Shown here: one piece after another, positions 26,401-34,703 of the stretch
Position numbering within the stretch: position 1 is the stretch's first letter
How the letters are laid out: each line of letters starts with the position of its first letter
Assembly: GCA_902798685.1 (NCBI GenBank)
Contig: CADBXO010000022.1
Location: forward strand, 1 to 40,523
Reading direction: 5' to 3'
Length of the DNA stretch: 40,523 nt
Source: an uncultured Bacteroidales bacterium
Lineage (GTDB): Bacteria; Bacteroidota; Bacteroidia; Bacteroidales; Bacteroidaceae
Program-made: the position numbers and the translations under genes
The notes under the pieces: generated by a model
The model's input: the letters and a program-made list of their open reading frames with translations, nothing else
What the model was told of the DNA's origin: nothing
Database searches by the model: none

Positions 26401-26715
26401 CTCATCCAGAACCACCTCATAGCGGTCCAGGACCTCTTTTTCCAGCTTATCTATCTGGTTGAACAGCGGCTCTCTGTCCTCAAGCTCGGTCTGCTCAACC
26501 TTGGCCTTAAGTTCCTCAATACGTTTTTTCTCAGGTATGACAAAATCGCGCACCTTCTGCTTAATCTGCTGTGTTGCGGCGCGCAGCTCATCATTGGAAA
26601 GTTTTTCATACTTAGGATAAGCTGCCTTGATCTTCTCCACCCACGGCTGAATCTCCTTTATGTCGCGAGTCTGCTTGTTTCCGAACAGTTTCCCAATAAA
26701 CTCGTTAAAACCCAT
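23413..26715 (-). CDS. secA: Preprotein translocase ATPase SecA
   Basis: The 1100-residue protein is the ATP-driven motor of Sec export. It has the Walker A motif ATGEGKT (GEGKT at 193-197), the [20 protein letters not shown] Walker B region, the preprotein cross-linking and helical-scaffold regions and the second helicase core ([44 protein letters not shown]). A zinc-binding C-terminus has Cys1084, Cys1086, Cys1095 and His1096, which binds SecB or phospholipids. The length, about 200 more than E. coli SecA, is normal for Bacteroidota, which carry an insertion between the motor halves. Its -7 box is at 26776-26783. Confidence 0.98.
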   Translation of the reverse strand: MGFNEFIGKLFGNKQTRDIKEIQPWVEKIKAAYPKYEKLSNDELRAATQQIKQKVRDFVIPEKKRIEELKAKVEQTELEDREPLFNQIDKLEKEVLDRYEVVLDEVLPDVFAIIKDTARRFTQNAQVEVTATDFDRDLAAKHDFVVIDGDKALWQQHWVAGGNDTIWNMIHYDVQLFGGVVLHKGKIAEMATGEGKTLVATLPVFLNALTGNGVHVVTVNDYLAKRDAEWMGPLYMFHGLSVDCIDKHQPNSEARRNAYRADITFGTNNEFGFDYLRDNMAGHPSELVQRGHNYAIVDEVDSVLIDDARTPLIISGPVPKGDDQQFEQLRPQVEQLFEAQKRLATQYLADARKKVHSENQDEVAEGFLSLFRSFKALPKNKALIKFLSEPGIKVGLQKTEEIYMEQQNKRMPEAVEPLYFVIDEKLNSVDLTDKGVELISGTNQDPDFFILPDIATQLSELENEKDLSQEERLAKKDELLTNYAVKSERIHTINQLLKAYCMFERDVDYIVTEDGKVKIVDEQTGRIMEGRRWSDGLHQAVEAKERVNIEAATQTFATITLQNYFRMYHKLAGMTGTAETEAGEFWDIYKLDVVVIPTNKPIARIDQNDRIYKTKREKYKAVIEEIVRLVEAGRPVLVGTTSVEISEQLSRMLTMRKIEHNVLNAKLHQKEADIVAKAGQKSIVTIATNMAGRGTDIKLSPEVREAGGLAIVGTERHESRRVDRQLRGRSGRQGDPGSSVFFISLEDNLMRLFGSDRIAPLMDKLGLEEDEMIENSFITKRIEQAQKKVEENHFGIRKRLLEYDDVMNKQRTVVYEKRRHALIGERIGMDIANMIWDRSAGAAENCADYESLQMEAFRVLAIELPFTEEEFMKMKQDEVSERIFNAAMDTFKRKCERMAQIVTPVIKKVFEEQGDRYENILIPITDGRRVYQIPCNLKEAYDSEGKSVVTSFQKAILLHQIDECWKENLRELDELKHSVQNASYEQKDPLLIFKLESVNLFDNMVNKMNDQTVSILMRGQIPEPDPDQVREAPAQNRQQRRQYTENRNSDLGDPNQRAAAGRDTRQQVREPIRVDKTPGRNDPCPCGSGKKFKNCHGQGL

Positions 26716-26775
26716 TATGCGGTATTGTTATTTGTTACTACTGATTACATGGTACGCAAAAACCGTACCGAAACG

Positions 26776-26783
26776 CAAAGTTA
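26776..26783 (-). promoter_or_regulatory. -7 box of secA
   Basis: The minus strand reads TAACTTTG, a full TAnnTTTG match, 60 bases before the secA start. Its first two bases are also the first two bases of the 43-bp repeat copy at 26782-26824. Confidence 0.6.
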
Positions 26784-26824
26784 CTCTTTTTGCGATAATT
26801 TGCGCCATTTTTGTCGCATCATCT
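26782..26824. repeat. 43-bp direct repeat, copy 1
   Basis: Matches 29022-29064 in 42 of 43 positions (single G/A difference), in the same orientation and exactly 2240 bp apart. It starts TACTCTTTTTGCGATAATT. It lies just upstream of the secA -7 box. A further shared 13-mer, AGTACAAAAGGGG, is at 26832-26844 here and at 28995-29007 near the other copy. Confidence 0.9.
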
Positions 26825-26931
26825 ACAAAATAGTACAAAAGGGGACAGTCTTTTAGTCGCTTCACTTTGTAAAAGCGTCCCTTCTGGCCGAGCGCCCCTT
26901 TTTATCACTTTTCAAAAGTTATTAACAAAAA

Positions 26932-26962
26932 TTGGACATACATCTGAATAATATTACCTTTG
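26932..26962 (+). promoter_or_regulatory. Promoter of the small peptide/lipoprotein cassette
   Basis: TTG at 26932-26934 and TACCTTTG at 26955-26962 are separated by 20 bases, a good fit to the Bacteroidota TTTG-N19/21-TAnnTTTG promoter. Transcription would start near 26969, about 180 bases before the first gene. Confidence 0.65.
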
Positions 26963-27147
26963 TGCATCTTTACTCAAAGAATGCGCAATAGTCTTCTACA
27001 CAGCATTATTACCGATGCACTCTCATACATCCCGAAAAGATGTAGCAATGATTTATTAATCAATATATTAAACATATATCATGCGGATTTCGCCCAGAGT
27101 CTGCGCGGTTTTTTTTGCGCCTATAGCCCAATTAATATTTATACAAA
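26963..27147 (+). other. Long 5' leader of the cassette, with hairpin and T-tract
   Basis: No gene is seen here. A hairpin TACATC-ccgaaaa-GATGTA lies at 27026-27044. A run of eight T at about 27110-27117 follows a GC-rich stretch (CTGCGCGG) and could mark an attenuator, but the stem is weak. An AT-rich segment precedes the small ORF. Confidence 0.4.
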
Positions 27148-27279
27148 ATGGAAGTAAAAAAGAAAAAAGAGTATGCAGCTCCCACGACCGATGTCGTAGA
27201 GCTCAGGACAGAGGGGCAACTGCTCCAGATGTCAGGTGGTGATTTTCCCGAATGGTTTGACGGTGGTGATTTATTCTAA
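27148..27279 (+). CDS. Small 43-residue peptide with Gly-Gly motif
   Basis: ATG at 27148 opens a 43-residue frame ending TAA at 27277-27279. It has a basic start (MEVKKKKEYAAP), a hydrophobic/acidic middle (TTDVVELRTEGQLLQM), then SGGDFPEWFDGGDLF. There is no signal peptide. Short ORFs of this style (Lys-rich start, P-x-x-x-VVEL, LL-x-x-SGG) recur next to surface lipoprotein genes in Bacteroidales, but I know of no established function. The Gly-Gly within a leader-like context recalls double-glycine precursor peptides, though no peptidase or modifying enzyme is nearby. It is 13 bases before the lipoprotein gene and shares its promoter. Confidence 0.6.
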   Translation: MEVKKKKEYAAPTTDVVELRTEGQLLQMSGGDFPEWFDGGDLF

Positions 27280-27292
27280 ATTGGATTAAGCT

Positions 27293-28969
27293 ATGAAAAA
27301 GTTATTCATTACACTTTGTGCCGTATTTGCACTTGCAGCTTGCTCAGAGAGCAATATTCCAGAGATTGAGACCCCCCGGCAGAATGAGAACGCATCATCG
27401 CCCGTAACCTTCAATATCACAGTTCAGCAACAGGGTGACACCAAGGCCCGCAAGACCGACTGGGCCACAGGTGACGTGATCTACATCATGTTCCGTGACA
27501 TCAAGACCAAATACCTGACCATTACCTATAACGGTTCTACATGGACGGCCCAGGCTTATGATGGCACCAATGCAGCTACCACTTTTGATGTGGCTGACTT
27601 CAGCCCGGTAACTTGGACAATTTCAACCGCCGTGCATTTCCCAGTTGCAGTAGATGCCTCTCTTAATTCCGAAACAGGTGTACTGACATTCCAGAAAGAC
27701 GGCGATGACGTTAAGACCTACTATCTATGGCAGGCCGGTGCCGATTATACCCTTGACGGCGCCAACGTAAATCTTACCCTAACGCTCCAAAAACCATACC
27801 ACACCGTTATGTTCCATATCCCGGGTATTCAGGACAACGTGGATGACTATAAGCTTTACATAACCAAAGAATCTGTTAATTTAGATTACAATACATGGCG
27901 CAGCATCAATTCCGGCAATCCTTCATATGAAGATATAATTAATGCTGCAGTTGACGGATTCCAGGGCGTAGCTGATGCCGATGGCGCCCTATTTGCCGCA
28001 TTTGTGTATAACGGCATTGGTCTTGGCGAGGCTCAAAACTACACCTTCACTGTGAAAAGCCCCGTTCAGCAGTACACAATCAGCGGTAGCTTGACCCTTA
28101 ACGCCGGCTATCAGTACAGCCTCCCCGCACTGAGCAGCAACAAGTGGACACCTAAGTTTAAGTTTTCAGTGAGCAGCACAAAAAAGGTATTCTTTGCTCC
28201 CGGCAACTTGCAGGCTACTACGACTGACAATGGTGCTACTTGGACTTGGAATTTTGCCGCCCATCAGTATGATTACATCGGCAATGCTACAGCCAACACT
28301 GATATTAACGGAGTTAAAACTGTTTCCCAAAACGGCACTGTGGACCTTTTTGGATATGTTGGAGTATCTGCTGCCGATGCAAATGACTGTTATGGAATCA
28401 ATAACAGCACTGACTACAGAGATTATGGAGCCCAAAAATCTGACATGCTGAAACATGACTGGGGTACACTCGAAATCGGTTCATATCCTGCCGGAACATG
28501 GCGCTCCATTAAGACTAATGAAATAGATTACCTTCTGAATACGAGAACTGTCTCTCATACAAATCTCCCTGATGGAACTAACAGTTCCGAAGCCAGATTT
28601 ACCAGGGCGACTGTCTGTGGTGTTCGCGGACTTATCATTTTCCCTGACAATTATAATCATCCGAATGACATAACTGTGACAGGCTCAAGTAGGAGTTACA
28701 ATGCTTCCAGCGCCTTCAACTCGTTTATTGTTTCAGCAGAATCTGATTGGAATAAAATGGTTGATGCCGGTGCTGTATTCCTGCCTGCAGCCGGATTACG
28801 TGAAGGCACCACAATATCTGATGCTGGCACATATGGCAATTATTGGACTGGAGATGGATATAATGAATATTCACGTTCTTATTGTTGGTATTTCAATGAT
28901 ACTTATTGTACCTATGCCTCTTACGAACGTAAGAAAGGATGCTCTGTCCGTTTAGTACAAGATCTGTAA
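27293..28969 (+). CDS. Fimbrillin-like lipoprotein with FISUMP-like C-terminal domain
   Basis: The 558-residue protein has a lipoprotein signal (FALAAC, Cys17) and a short linker. A fimbrillin-like N-terminal region (about 35-290) follows, with the typical KARKTDWATGDVIYIMF segment and alternating strands. From about 295 a second domain begins with FSVSSTKKVFFAPGNLQATT and ends with YWTGDGYNEYSRSYCWYF and GCSVRLVQDL. This pattern is the C-terminal domain of many Bacteroidales surface proteins related to FISUMP. It is probably exported to the outer membrane surface; a pilus role is possible but unproven. It forms a two-gene unit with the small peptide, ending in a strong terminator. Confidence 0.8.
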   Translation: MKKLFITLCAVFALAACSESNIPEIETPRQNENASSPVTFNITVQQQGDTKARKTDWATGDVIYIMFRDIKTKYLTITYNGSTWTAQAYDGTNAATTFDVADFSPVTWTISTAVHFPVAVDASLNSETGVLTFQKDGDDVKTYYLWQAGADYTLDGANVNLTLTLQKPYHTVMFHIPGIQDNVDDYKLYITKESVNLDYNTWRSINSGNPSYEDIINAAVDGFQGVADADGALFAAFVYNGIGLGEAQNYTFTVKSPVQQYTISGSLTLNAGYQYSLPALSSNKWTPKFKFSVSSTKKVFFAPGNLQATTTDNGATWTWNFAAHQYDYIGNATANTDINGVKTVSQNGTVDLFGYVGVSAADANDCYGINNSTDYRDYGAQKSDMLKHDWGTLEIGSYPAGTWRSIKTNEIDYLLNTRTVSHTNLPDGTNSSEARFTRATVCGVRGLIIFPDNYNHPNDITVTGSSRSYNASSAFNSFIVSAESDWNKMVDAGAVFLPAAGLREGTTISDAGTYGNYWTGDGYNEYSRSYCWYFNDTYCTYASYERKKGCSVRLVQDL

Positions 28970-28989
28970 TCAAGTTATCAATAGATTTA

Positions 28990-29030
28990 AAAAGAGTACA
29001 AAAGGGGCCTGACCCCTTTTGTACTCTTTT
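28990..29030 (+). terminator. Strong rho-independent terminator after the lipoprotein gene
   Basis: Arms at 28990-29007 and 29013-29030 pair perfectly over 18 bp around the loop CCTGA and are followed by T. The right arm overlaps the start of repeat copy 2. Confidence 0.9.
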
Positions 29031-29064
29031 TGCGATAATTTGCGCCATTTTTGTCACATCATCT
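29022..29064. repeat. 43-bp direct repeat, copy 2
   Basis: Nearly identical to 26782-26824 (42 of 43). It overlaps the right arm of the terminator and includes the stop codon of the DUF3810 gene (29059-29061). Confidence 0.9.
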
Positions 29065-30078
29065 TTGCATCGTGATGATCATCCCGATTACTCCTATGTA
29101 ATCATCGGCCCCTTGGCTGACTGAATTGGATTTGAGCATGGTATCCATCATCCTGTACTGGATGTCATCCAACAGCCTGACGCGTTTATTTTGCCAGAAT
29201 TCCCTGTTCTGCCTGTAGTCGTTTATGACCGTGGGACTGACACCGGCCAGCCATTCGTCATATTCCTGTTCGGTAAACAGCGAACGGGCATTGATGGCGA
29301 CATACGGAAACAGATGCAGGTATCCGCTGTACCGGACTCCGTCATCATCGGACCGGCTGCAATACACATATGCCCAGTAGTTTGCCTCTGCCTCACTTGT
29401 CACACCTGCCAGATGTGCCTTCTCGTGGGCCAGCGTAGACGGATATTCGTTGTCCGGAAGGTCCGGATTCAACTGCGATTCACACCAGAACGGTCCCATA
29501 TAACCCAGTACCGATACCCATGAATAGAGAGGGTGTAGCAACACCCGTTTGGTACGTTGCCATTTGTGCAGCCTGGAATACCCCAGCCTTTGGGGTTCCT
29601 GACCGTAAAAAATGTTTATATCCTTCTCCAGATGTTTCCTGTCGGTCCTTACGGTTGCGCCCGCAGTCCGATTCAGTTCATCGGTATAATCCGCGACAAA
29701 GCGACAGAACTCCTCATGGTCAAAATGCCGGCGCTCCACCCCGGCCCGCTCATACAGCGGAGTCCGGAAATAGTTGTTTCCCCAGCCCATGTAGAACCAT
29801 ATCACCAGCCACATGACGGTAAGAGCGGTACTCTTGAGCCAATACAGGAAGCCCCGTCTCCTTTTGATTGCAACCCATATAATCCGGATGAACAGAAAAG
29901 CAAAGAACAGAACCGTTATCTCCTCAAGCGAAAACGGGAAAATACACGACACCAGCGAAAGCACAGTCTGCAAAACGGGATAGCATAAGTCTGCATAAAA
30001 CTCAGCCACAGGAACAAAGAACCTGCAAGCCCCCACAAACCCCAGCAAAATCAACCCGATAAGAGTGCTTCTTTTCAT
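29059..30078 (-). CDS. DUF3810 family membrane protein, putative zinc metallopeptidase
   Basis: The 339-residue protein has about three N-terminal membrane segments (about 7-25, 33-65 and 82-102). A large domain follows containing TLAHEKAHLAGVTSEAEANYWAYVYC. HEKAH matches the HExxH zinc-binding pattern and the later EAEAN supplies a possible third ligand, so it looks like a membrane-bound metalloprotease. The combination matches the DUF3810 family known from Bacteroidota; substrate and role are unknown. Its -7 box lies almost on top of the start codon. The gene points towards secA but is now separated from it by the peptide/lipoprotein cassette. Confidence 0.8.
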   Translation of the reverse strand: MKRSTLIGLILLGFVGACRFFVPVAEFYADLCYPVLQTVLSLVSCIFPFSLEEITVLFFAFLFIRIIWVAIKRRRGFLYWLKSTALTVMWLVIWFYMGWGNNYFRTPLYERAGVERRHFDHEEFCRFVADYTDELNRTAGATVRTDRKHLEKDINIFYGQEPQRLGYSRLHKWQRTKRVLLHPLYSWVSVLGYMGPFWCESQLNPDLPDNEYPSTLAHEKAHLAGVTSEAEANYWAYVYCSRSDDDGVRYSGYLHLFPYVAINARSLFTEQEYDEWLAGVSPTVINDYRQNREFWQNKRVRLLDDIQYRMMDTMLKSNSVSQGADDYIGVIGMIITMQR

Positions 30079-30082
30079 ACCG

Positions 30083-30090
30083 CAAATATA
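30083..30090 (-). promoter_or_regulatory. -7 box of the DUF3810 gene
   Basis: The minus strand reads TATATTTG, a TAnnTTTG match, only four bases before the ATG at 30078. The transcript would start at or just before the start codon, so it may be leaderless. Confidence 0.5.
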
Positions 30091-30159
30091 CTCAAAAAGG
30101 TTCCAAACGGAAGGTTTAGCTCGACGAAGTCAACCGTCCCCAATGGCACCAAATTCAGC

Positions 30160-30356
30160 ACAGTCCGGACTATAGATTAAGGAGCGTTAGTGGAGAGGCG
30201 TTGGGAGGGGCCCACGGAGGATCCCGTTAAGAACGGCGCATGTTTGACGAACGTTAGGCCCCGAAGGGGACTATAAGGAGGAGTTCGACGTTTAGGGTCC
30301 GGAGGGGTCCCGAGTAGACTCGGAACGTCGTCTCCTTAATCTATAGTCCGGACTGT
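30160..30356. repeat. 197-bp element with perfect 25-bp terminal inverted repeats
   Basis: Ends at 30160-30184 and 30332-30356 are exact inverted copies (25/25); each contains the palindrome AGTCCGGACT. The 147-bp interior has no convincing ORF. It carries three small hairpins: CCGTT-AAG-AACGG (30224-30236), CCCC-GAA-GGGG (30259-30269) and CCGAG-TAGA-CTCGG (30310-30323). It could be a MITE-like insertion or a structured RNA. No clear target-site duplication is seen. Confidence 0.75.
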
Positions 30357-30390
30357 TTGATTTATTTATAACATAATTTGCATAAAAATG

Positions 30391-30421
30391 TTTTGGCTTA
30401 TTTATAAAATAGGTATCTTTG
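30391..30421 (+). promoter_or_regulatory. Promoter of the ilv operon
   Basis: TTTTG at 30391-30395 and TATCTTTG at 30414-30421 are separated by 18 bases and match the Bacteroidota -33/-7 pattern. Predicted transcription start is near 30428, about 16 bases before the leader peptide ATG. Confidence 0.75.
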
Positions 30422-30443
30422 CGGTCACATTTTGGAACGAGTT

Positions 30444-30506
30444 ATGTATAACATGTCAGTCATTACCTTTATTGTGGACGTGGTGGTCGCTTGGCCGGCG
30501 CGTTAA
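30444..30506 (+). CDS. ilv operon leader peptide (attenuator sensor)
   Basis: ATG at 30444 opens a 20-residue peptide ending TAA at 30504-30506, beginning MYNMSVITFIVDVVV. Seven residues are valine or isoleucine, five of them in I-V-D-V-V-V around 30471-30488. The regulated genes make exactly these amino acids. The stop codon lies directly before the antiterminator arm. This is the classic layout of a ribosome-sensing leader peptide: scarcity of Val- or Ile-tRNA would stall the ribosome on these codons. Confidence 0.75.
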   Translation: MYNMSVITFIVDVVVAWPAR

Positions 30507-30566
30507 GGGAGAGGTTATACCTGACATTCTGATACAGGCCCTTCTCCCACAAGGAGAGGGGCTTTT
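30507..30566 (+). promoter_or_regulatory. Transcription attenuator of the ilv operon
   Basis: Three mutually exclusive segments are visible. GGGAGAGG at 30507-30514 can pair with CCTTCTCCC at 30540-30548 (antiterminator). GCCCTTCTCC at 30538-30547 can instead pair with GGAGAGGGGC at 30553-30562, followed by TTTT (terminator). An early segment ATGTCAG (30453-30459), inside the leader peptide gene, can pair with CTGACAT (30521-30527). Ribosome position on the leader peptide should select between them. Confidence 0.75.
30538..30566 (+). terminator. Conditional terminator of the ilv attenuator
   Basis: Ten-bp stem with one G-U pair, loop CACAA, then TTTT. It lies 36 bases before the ilvD start, so premature termination would keep RNA polymerase out of the whole operon. 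Confidence 0.8.
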
Positions 30567-30602
30567 GATTGAATATATATACAAAAACAATAAACAGGAG
30601 AT

Positions 30603-32405
30603 ATGAGAATTCCATTACGCAGTGACCAGTGCACCGTAGGACGCCGCATGGCAGGAGCCAGAGCCCTCTGGGTCGCCAACGGCATGAAACCCGGTCAGCT
30701 GGGCAAACCCATCATAGCAATTGCCAACTCATTCACACAGTTTGTACCCGGACACACCCATCTGCACGAGGCCGGTCAGATTGTCAAGGCTGAGATTGAA
30801 CGCCTGGGCTGCTTTGCCGCCGAGTTCAATACAATTGCCGTGGATGACGGTATTGCCATGGGTCACGACGGAATGCTCTACTCTCTGCCCTCACGTGACA
30901 TAATTGCCGACAGCGTAGAGTACATGGTAAACGCCCACAAGGCCGATGCCCTGGTCTGCATAAGCAACTGCGACAAGATCACCCCGGGTATGCTAATGGC
31001 AGCCATGCGCCTGAACATCCCCACCGTATTCGTAAGCGGAGGCCCCATGGAAGCCGGTGAGATGGGCAGTGCCCGTCTGGACCTGATCGACGCCATGATC
31101 AAATCGGCCGATGAGAGCGTATCGGACGCCGATGTAGAGGCAATCGAACGTGCAGCCTGCCCCGGTTGCGGATGCTGCTCAGGTATGTTCACCGCCAACT
31201 CAATGAACTGCCTTACCGAGGCCCTGGGTATGTCACTGCCCGGTAACGGAACCATCCTGGCTACACACAAGAACCGCGTGCAACTCATGAAGGATGCAGC
31301 CGCCCTCATTGTAAAGAACGCCCTCAAGTACTATGAGGAGGGTGACGAGAGCGTACTGCCCCGCAGCATAGCACAGAAGAAGAACTTTGAGAACGCAATG
31401 AACCTGGATATCGCCATGGGCGGTTCCACCAACACCATACTGCACCTACTGGCTGTTGCATATGAGGCCGGCGTTGACTTCAAGATGGACGACATTGACC
31501 GTCTGTCACGTCACGTACCCTGTCTGTGCAAGGTAGCACCCAACACCCAGAAGTACCACGTACAGGATGTAGGCCGCGCAGGCGGTGTACTCAACATCCT
31601 GGCCGAACTTGCAAAGGGAGGTCTGCTCCACATCGATGCCAGGAGTGTGACAGGAATGACATACGGAGAGCTCATTGAGAAGTACAGCATCCTCAAGGCC
31701 GATATCGACCCCGAGGCTAGGCGCATATACTCAACCGCACCTGCACGTAAGTTCAACATAGAGCTGGGCTCACAGGACTGCACATACAGCGAACTTGACA
31801 CCGACCGCGCCGAAGGTTGCATCCGCGACCTGCAGCACGCCTACACCAAGGACGGAGGTCTGGCAATCCTCAAGGGTAACATAGCAGTTGACGGCTGCGT
31901 AGTAAAGACCGCAGGTGTTGATGAGAGCATCTGGAAGTTCTCAGGTCCCGCCAAGGTATTCGACTCACAGGAGGATGCCGTTGAGGGTATACTGGGAGGC
32001 AAGGTTGTAGCCGGCGACGTAGTAGTCATCACCCATGAGGGTCCCAAGGGAGGTCCCGGCATGCAGGAGATGCTCTACCCCACCTCATACATCAAGTCAC
32101 GTCACCTGGGTAAGGAGTGCGCCCTGATCACCGACGGCCGTTTCAGCGGCGGTACATCAGGTCTGAGCATCGGCCACATATCACCCGAGGCAGCCAACGG
32201 AGGTGCAATCGGTAAGGTACTGGACGGTGACATAATTGACATAGACATACCCGCACGCAGCATCAACGTACGCCTGAGCGATGCCGAGCTGGCTGCACGC
32301 CCCATGCGTCCGCTCACCCGCAAGCGTGTAGTTGCCAAGAGCCTCAAGGCTTACGCCAACATGGTAAGCTCAGCCGATAAGGGAGGTGTCAGAATTATTG
32401 AATGA
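30603..32405 (+). CDS. ilvD: Dihydroxy-acid dehydratase
   Basis: The 600-residue enzyme dehydrates dihydroxy-isovalerate and dihydroxy-methylvalerate to the keto acids of valine and isoleucine, using an oxygen-sensitive iron-sulfur cluster. Cluster-binding motifs are [11 protein letters not shown] (Cys123) and [17 protein letters not shown] (cysteines 186-192). Other family motifs are [50 protein letters not shown] and [17 protein letters not shown]. The sequence follows the E. coli type closely over its whole length. It is first in ilvD-ilvB-ilvN-ilvC and overlaps ilvB by four bases (ATGA). Confidence 0.98.
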   Translation: MRIPLRSDQCTVGRRMAGARALWVANGMKPGQLGKPIIAIANSFTQFVPGHTHLHEAGQIVKAEIERLGCFAAEFNTIAVDDGIAMGHDGMLYSLPSRDIIADSVEYMVNAHKADALVCISNCDKITPGMLMAAMRLNIPTVFVSGGPMEAGEMGSARLDLIDAMIKSADESVSDADVEAIERAACPGCGCCSGMFTANSMNCLTEALGMSLPGNGTILATHKNRVQLMKDAAALIVKNALKYYEEGDESVLPRSIAQKKNFENAMNLDIAMGGSTNTILHLLAVAYEAGVDFKMDDIDRLSRHVPCLCKVAPNTQKYHVQDVGRAGGVLNILAELAKGGLLHIDARSVTGMTYGELIEKYSILKADIDPEARRIYSTAPARKFNIELGSQDCTYSELDTDRAEGCIRDLQHAYTKDGGLAILKGNIAVDGCVVKTAGVDESIWKFSGPAKVFDSQEDAVEGILGGKVVAGDVVVITHEGPKGGPGMQEMLYPTSYIKSRHLGKECALITDGRFSGGTSGLSIGHISPEAANGGAIGKVLDGDIIDIDIPARSINVRLSDAELAARPMRPLTRKRVVAKSLKAYANMVSSADKGGVRIIE

Positions 32406-34108
32406 ACGTTATGACAGAACATATCACTGGAGCTGAAGCATTGCTCCGATCACTGCTTGCCGAGAACGTAGATACGGTATTTGCATATCCCGGCGGCTCA
32501 ATCATCAAGGTGTTCGACGCACTCTACGGTCACCGTACTGACCTGCGTCAGATCCTGGTTCGCCACGAGCAGGGTGCCACCCACGCTGCACAGGGTTACG
32601 CCCGCGTATCGGGCCGTACAGGTGTGGCCATCGTGACCAGCGGACCTGGTGCCACCAACACCATCACCGGTATCAGCGATGCCATGCTTGACAGCACCCC
32701 CATCGTTGTAATAGCCGGACAGGTAGGGACCGATGCCCTTGGCACCGACGCATTCCAGGAGATTGACCTGGTAGGCGTAACCCAGCCTATCACCAAGTGG
32801 AGTTATCAGATACGCCGCGCCGAGGATATAGCCTGGGCAGTGGCTCGTGCATTCTATATCGCAGGCTCAGGCCGTCCGGGTCCCGTAGTGCTTGACTTCA
32901 CCAAGACTGCCCAGATGCAGCAGATTGACTTCAAGCCCGCCAAGATAGACTATGTACGCAGTTACATACCTGCACCCGACCCTATCGAGTCACAGATAAA
33001 TGAGGCCGTAGCCCTGATCAACAGCGCCAAGAAGCCGCTCGTACTGGTAGGTCACGGAGTAGAACTGGGTAATGCCGAGAAGGAGCTGGCCGCTTTCATC
33101 GAGAAGGGAAACCTGCCCGCAGCACGCACCCTTCTGGGACTTGCCGCCCTGCCATCGGACCACCCCCTCAACATGGGTATGCTCGGTATGCACGGTAATC
33201 TGGCTCCCAACGTAAAGACCAATGAGTGCGATGTCCTGATTGCAGTCGGCATGCGTTTTGACGATCGCGTAACAGGCACGCTCAGCACATACGCCAAGCA
33301 GGCCAAGATCATACACCTTGACATTGACAAGTCTGAGTTCGGCAAGAACGTAAAGCCCGATGTAACCGTATTGGGTGACTGCCGCCAGACACTCCAGCTC
33401 ATTACCGAGCGCATGGAGAAGGCCGATCACAAGGAGTGGATCGAGAGCTTCAAGCCGCTTGACAAGGAGGAATTTGACAAAGTCATCAATATAGCCGTAA
33501 ATCCCAAGAATGGCCCGCTCAAGATGGGTGAGGTTGTAACTGAGGTAAGCAATCAGTCACCTGCAGATTCAGTTCTTGTAACCGATGTAGGTCTGAACCA
33601 GATGTTCGCATCACGTTACTTCAAATACCGCTCACCGCGCAGCATCGTTACATCAGGCGGTCTGGGAACCATGGGATTCTGCATGCCCGCAGCAATAGGT
33701 GCCACATTCGGTGCTCCCGAGCGTATGGTACTGGCATTCTTCGGCGACGGCGGTTTCCAGATGAACATTCAGGAACTGGGTACCATAATGGAGAACCAGG
33801 CTCCCGTCAAGATGATCCTGATGAACAACACCTATCTGGGCAACGTACGTCAGTGGCAGCAGATGATGTTTGAGGGCCGATACTCATGCACCCACATGAT
33901 GAACCCCGACTACAGCAAGATTGCCGCAGCATACGGCATCCCCTACCTGCTGGTAACTGACCGCAGTCAGCTGGCCGATGCCGTTAAGCAGATGATCAGC
34001 GCCAAGGGTCCGTTCATTCTCGAGGCAGCAGTGCTGGAGGAGGAGAACGTCATGCCTATGATCAAGCCGGGCAATTCGGTTGACCAGATGATCTTTGAAA
34101 TCAAATAA
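32402..34108 (+). CDS. ilvB: Acetolactate synthase, large catalytic subunit
   Basis: The 568-residue thiamine-diphosphate enzyme condenses pyruvate with pyruvate or 2-oxobutyrate, the first common step of valine and isoleucine synthesis. It shows the N-terminal TPP-binding region [16 protein letters not shown] with the catalytic-glutamate segment [16 protein letters not shown]. The middle domain includes [13 protein letters not shown], and the C-terminal ThDP motif is [19 protein letters not shown]...NN. The ATG overlaps the ilvD stop; a second ATG three codons on is possible. The small subunit gene follows after two bases, as expected for a two-subunit enzyme. Confidence 0.97.
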   Translation: MNVMTEHITGAEALLRSLLAENVDTVFAYPGGSIIKVFDALYGHRTDLRQILVRHEQGATHAAQGYARVSGRTGVAIVTSGPGATNTITGISDAMLDSTPIVVIAGQVGTDALGTDAFQEIDLVGVTQPITKWSYQIRRAEDIAWAVARAFYIAGSGRPGPVVLDFTKTAQMQQIDFKPAKIDYVRSYIPAPDPIESQINEAVALINSAKKPLVLVGHGVELGNAEKELAAFIEKGNLPAARTLLGLAALPSDHPLNMGMLGMHGNLAPNVKTNECDVLIAVGMRFDDRVTGTLSTYAKQAKIIHLDIDKSEFGKNVKPDVTVLGDCRQTLQLITERMEKADHKEWIESFKPLDKEEFDKVINIAVNPKNGPLKMGEVVTEVSNQSPADSVLVTDVGLNQMFASRYFKYRSPRSIVTSGGLGTMGFCMPAAIGATFGAPERMVLAFFGDGGFQMNIQELGTIMENQAPVKMILMNNTYLGNVRQWQQMMFEGRYSCTHMMNPDYSKIAAAYGIPYLLVTDRSQLADAVKQMISAKGPFILEAAVLEEENVMPMIKPGNSVDQMIFEIK

Positions 34109-34110
34109 GG

Positions 34111-34668
34111 ATGATTATGGAGAACGAGAAGAAACTATACACACTGATTGTTCATTCAGAGAACATCGCCGGTATCCTGAACCAGGTTACCGCAGTGTTC
34201 ACACGCCGTCAGGTAAACATTGAGAGTCTGAACGTATCGGCCTCATCAATACCGGGCGTGCACCGCTACACAATCACCGCATGGGCCGATGCCGAGACCA
34301 TCGTAAAGATTGTGGACCAGATTGAGAAGAAGGTCGACGTACTGCAGTGCCAGTACTTTACCGATGATGAGATATTCATGCAGGAGGTAGCCCTATACAA
34401 GGTTGTCACAAGCGTGCTTACCGAGAACCCCGAGATGTCCAAGATCATCCGCCGCTACGGCGCCAAGCTGATTGAGGTCAACTCAACCTTCTCTGTAATC
34501 GAGAAGACCGGACGTACCGAGGATATCACGGCTCTGAACCGTGAGCTCTCAGCCCAGGGAGGTATGCTCCAGTTCGTAAGCTCAGGCCGCGTGGCAATTA
34601 CCCGCGCCCGCATCGAGCATGTAAACGAGTATCTGGACAAGATGGAGGCCAGATACGGCAAGAAGTAA
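34111..34668 (+). CDS. ilvN: Acetolactate synthase, small regulatory subunit
   Basis: The 185-residue protein starts with an ACT domain (about 7-85; LYTLIVHSENIAGILNQVTAVFTRRQVNIESLNV), which in this family binds valine and mediates feedback inhibition. A C-terminal ALS-small domain (about 95-175) follows, with IRRYGAKLIEVNSTFSVIEKTG. It activates and regulates the large subunit encoded directly before it. An alternative ATG two codons downstream is equally possible. This longer form is more like IlvH/IlvN of many bacteria than the short E. coli IlvN, so the symbol is approximate. Confidence 0.93.
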   Translation: MIMENEKKLYTLIVHSENIAGILNQVTAVFTRRQVNIESLNVSASSIPGVHRYTITAWADAETIVKIVDQIEKKVDVLQCQYFTDDEIFMQEVALYKVVTSVLTENPEMSKIIRRYGAKLIEVNSTFSVIEKTGRTEDITALNRELSAQGGMLQFVSSGRVAITRARIEHVNEYLDKMEARYGKK

Positions 34669-34703
34669 AAACGAGTATTTAACTACATAAAACTAACAAG
34701 ACT

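Noticed and set aside
26850-26905. Terminator or hairpin in the GC-rich stretch upstream of the cassette promoter
   Set aside because: Only a 5-bp stem (CGCTT/AAGCG) with a long loop could be found, too weak to report as a feature.
30160-30356. Insertion sequence with transposase
   Set aside because: The element is only 197 bp and its interior has no transposase frame, so at most it is a non-autonomous element.
30388-30606. 72-residue open frame across the ilv leader
   Set aside because: It runs through the attenuator hairpins, has no family features and starts upstream of the predicted transcription start. The Val/Ile-rich 20-residue frame fits the regulatory structure better.
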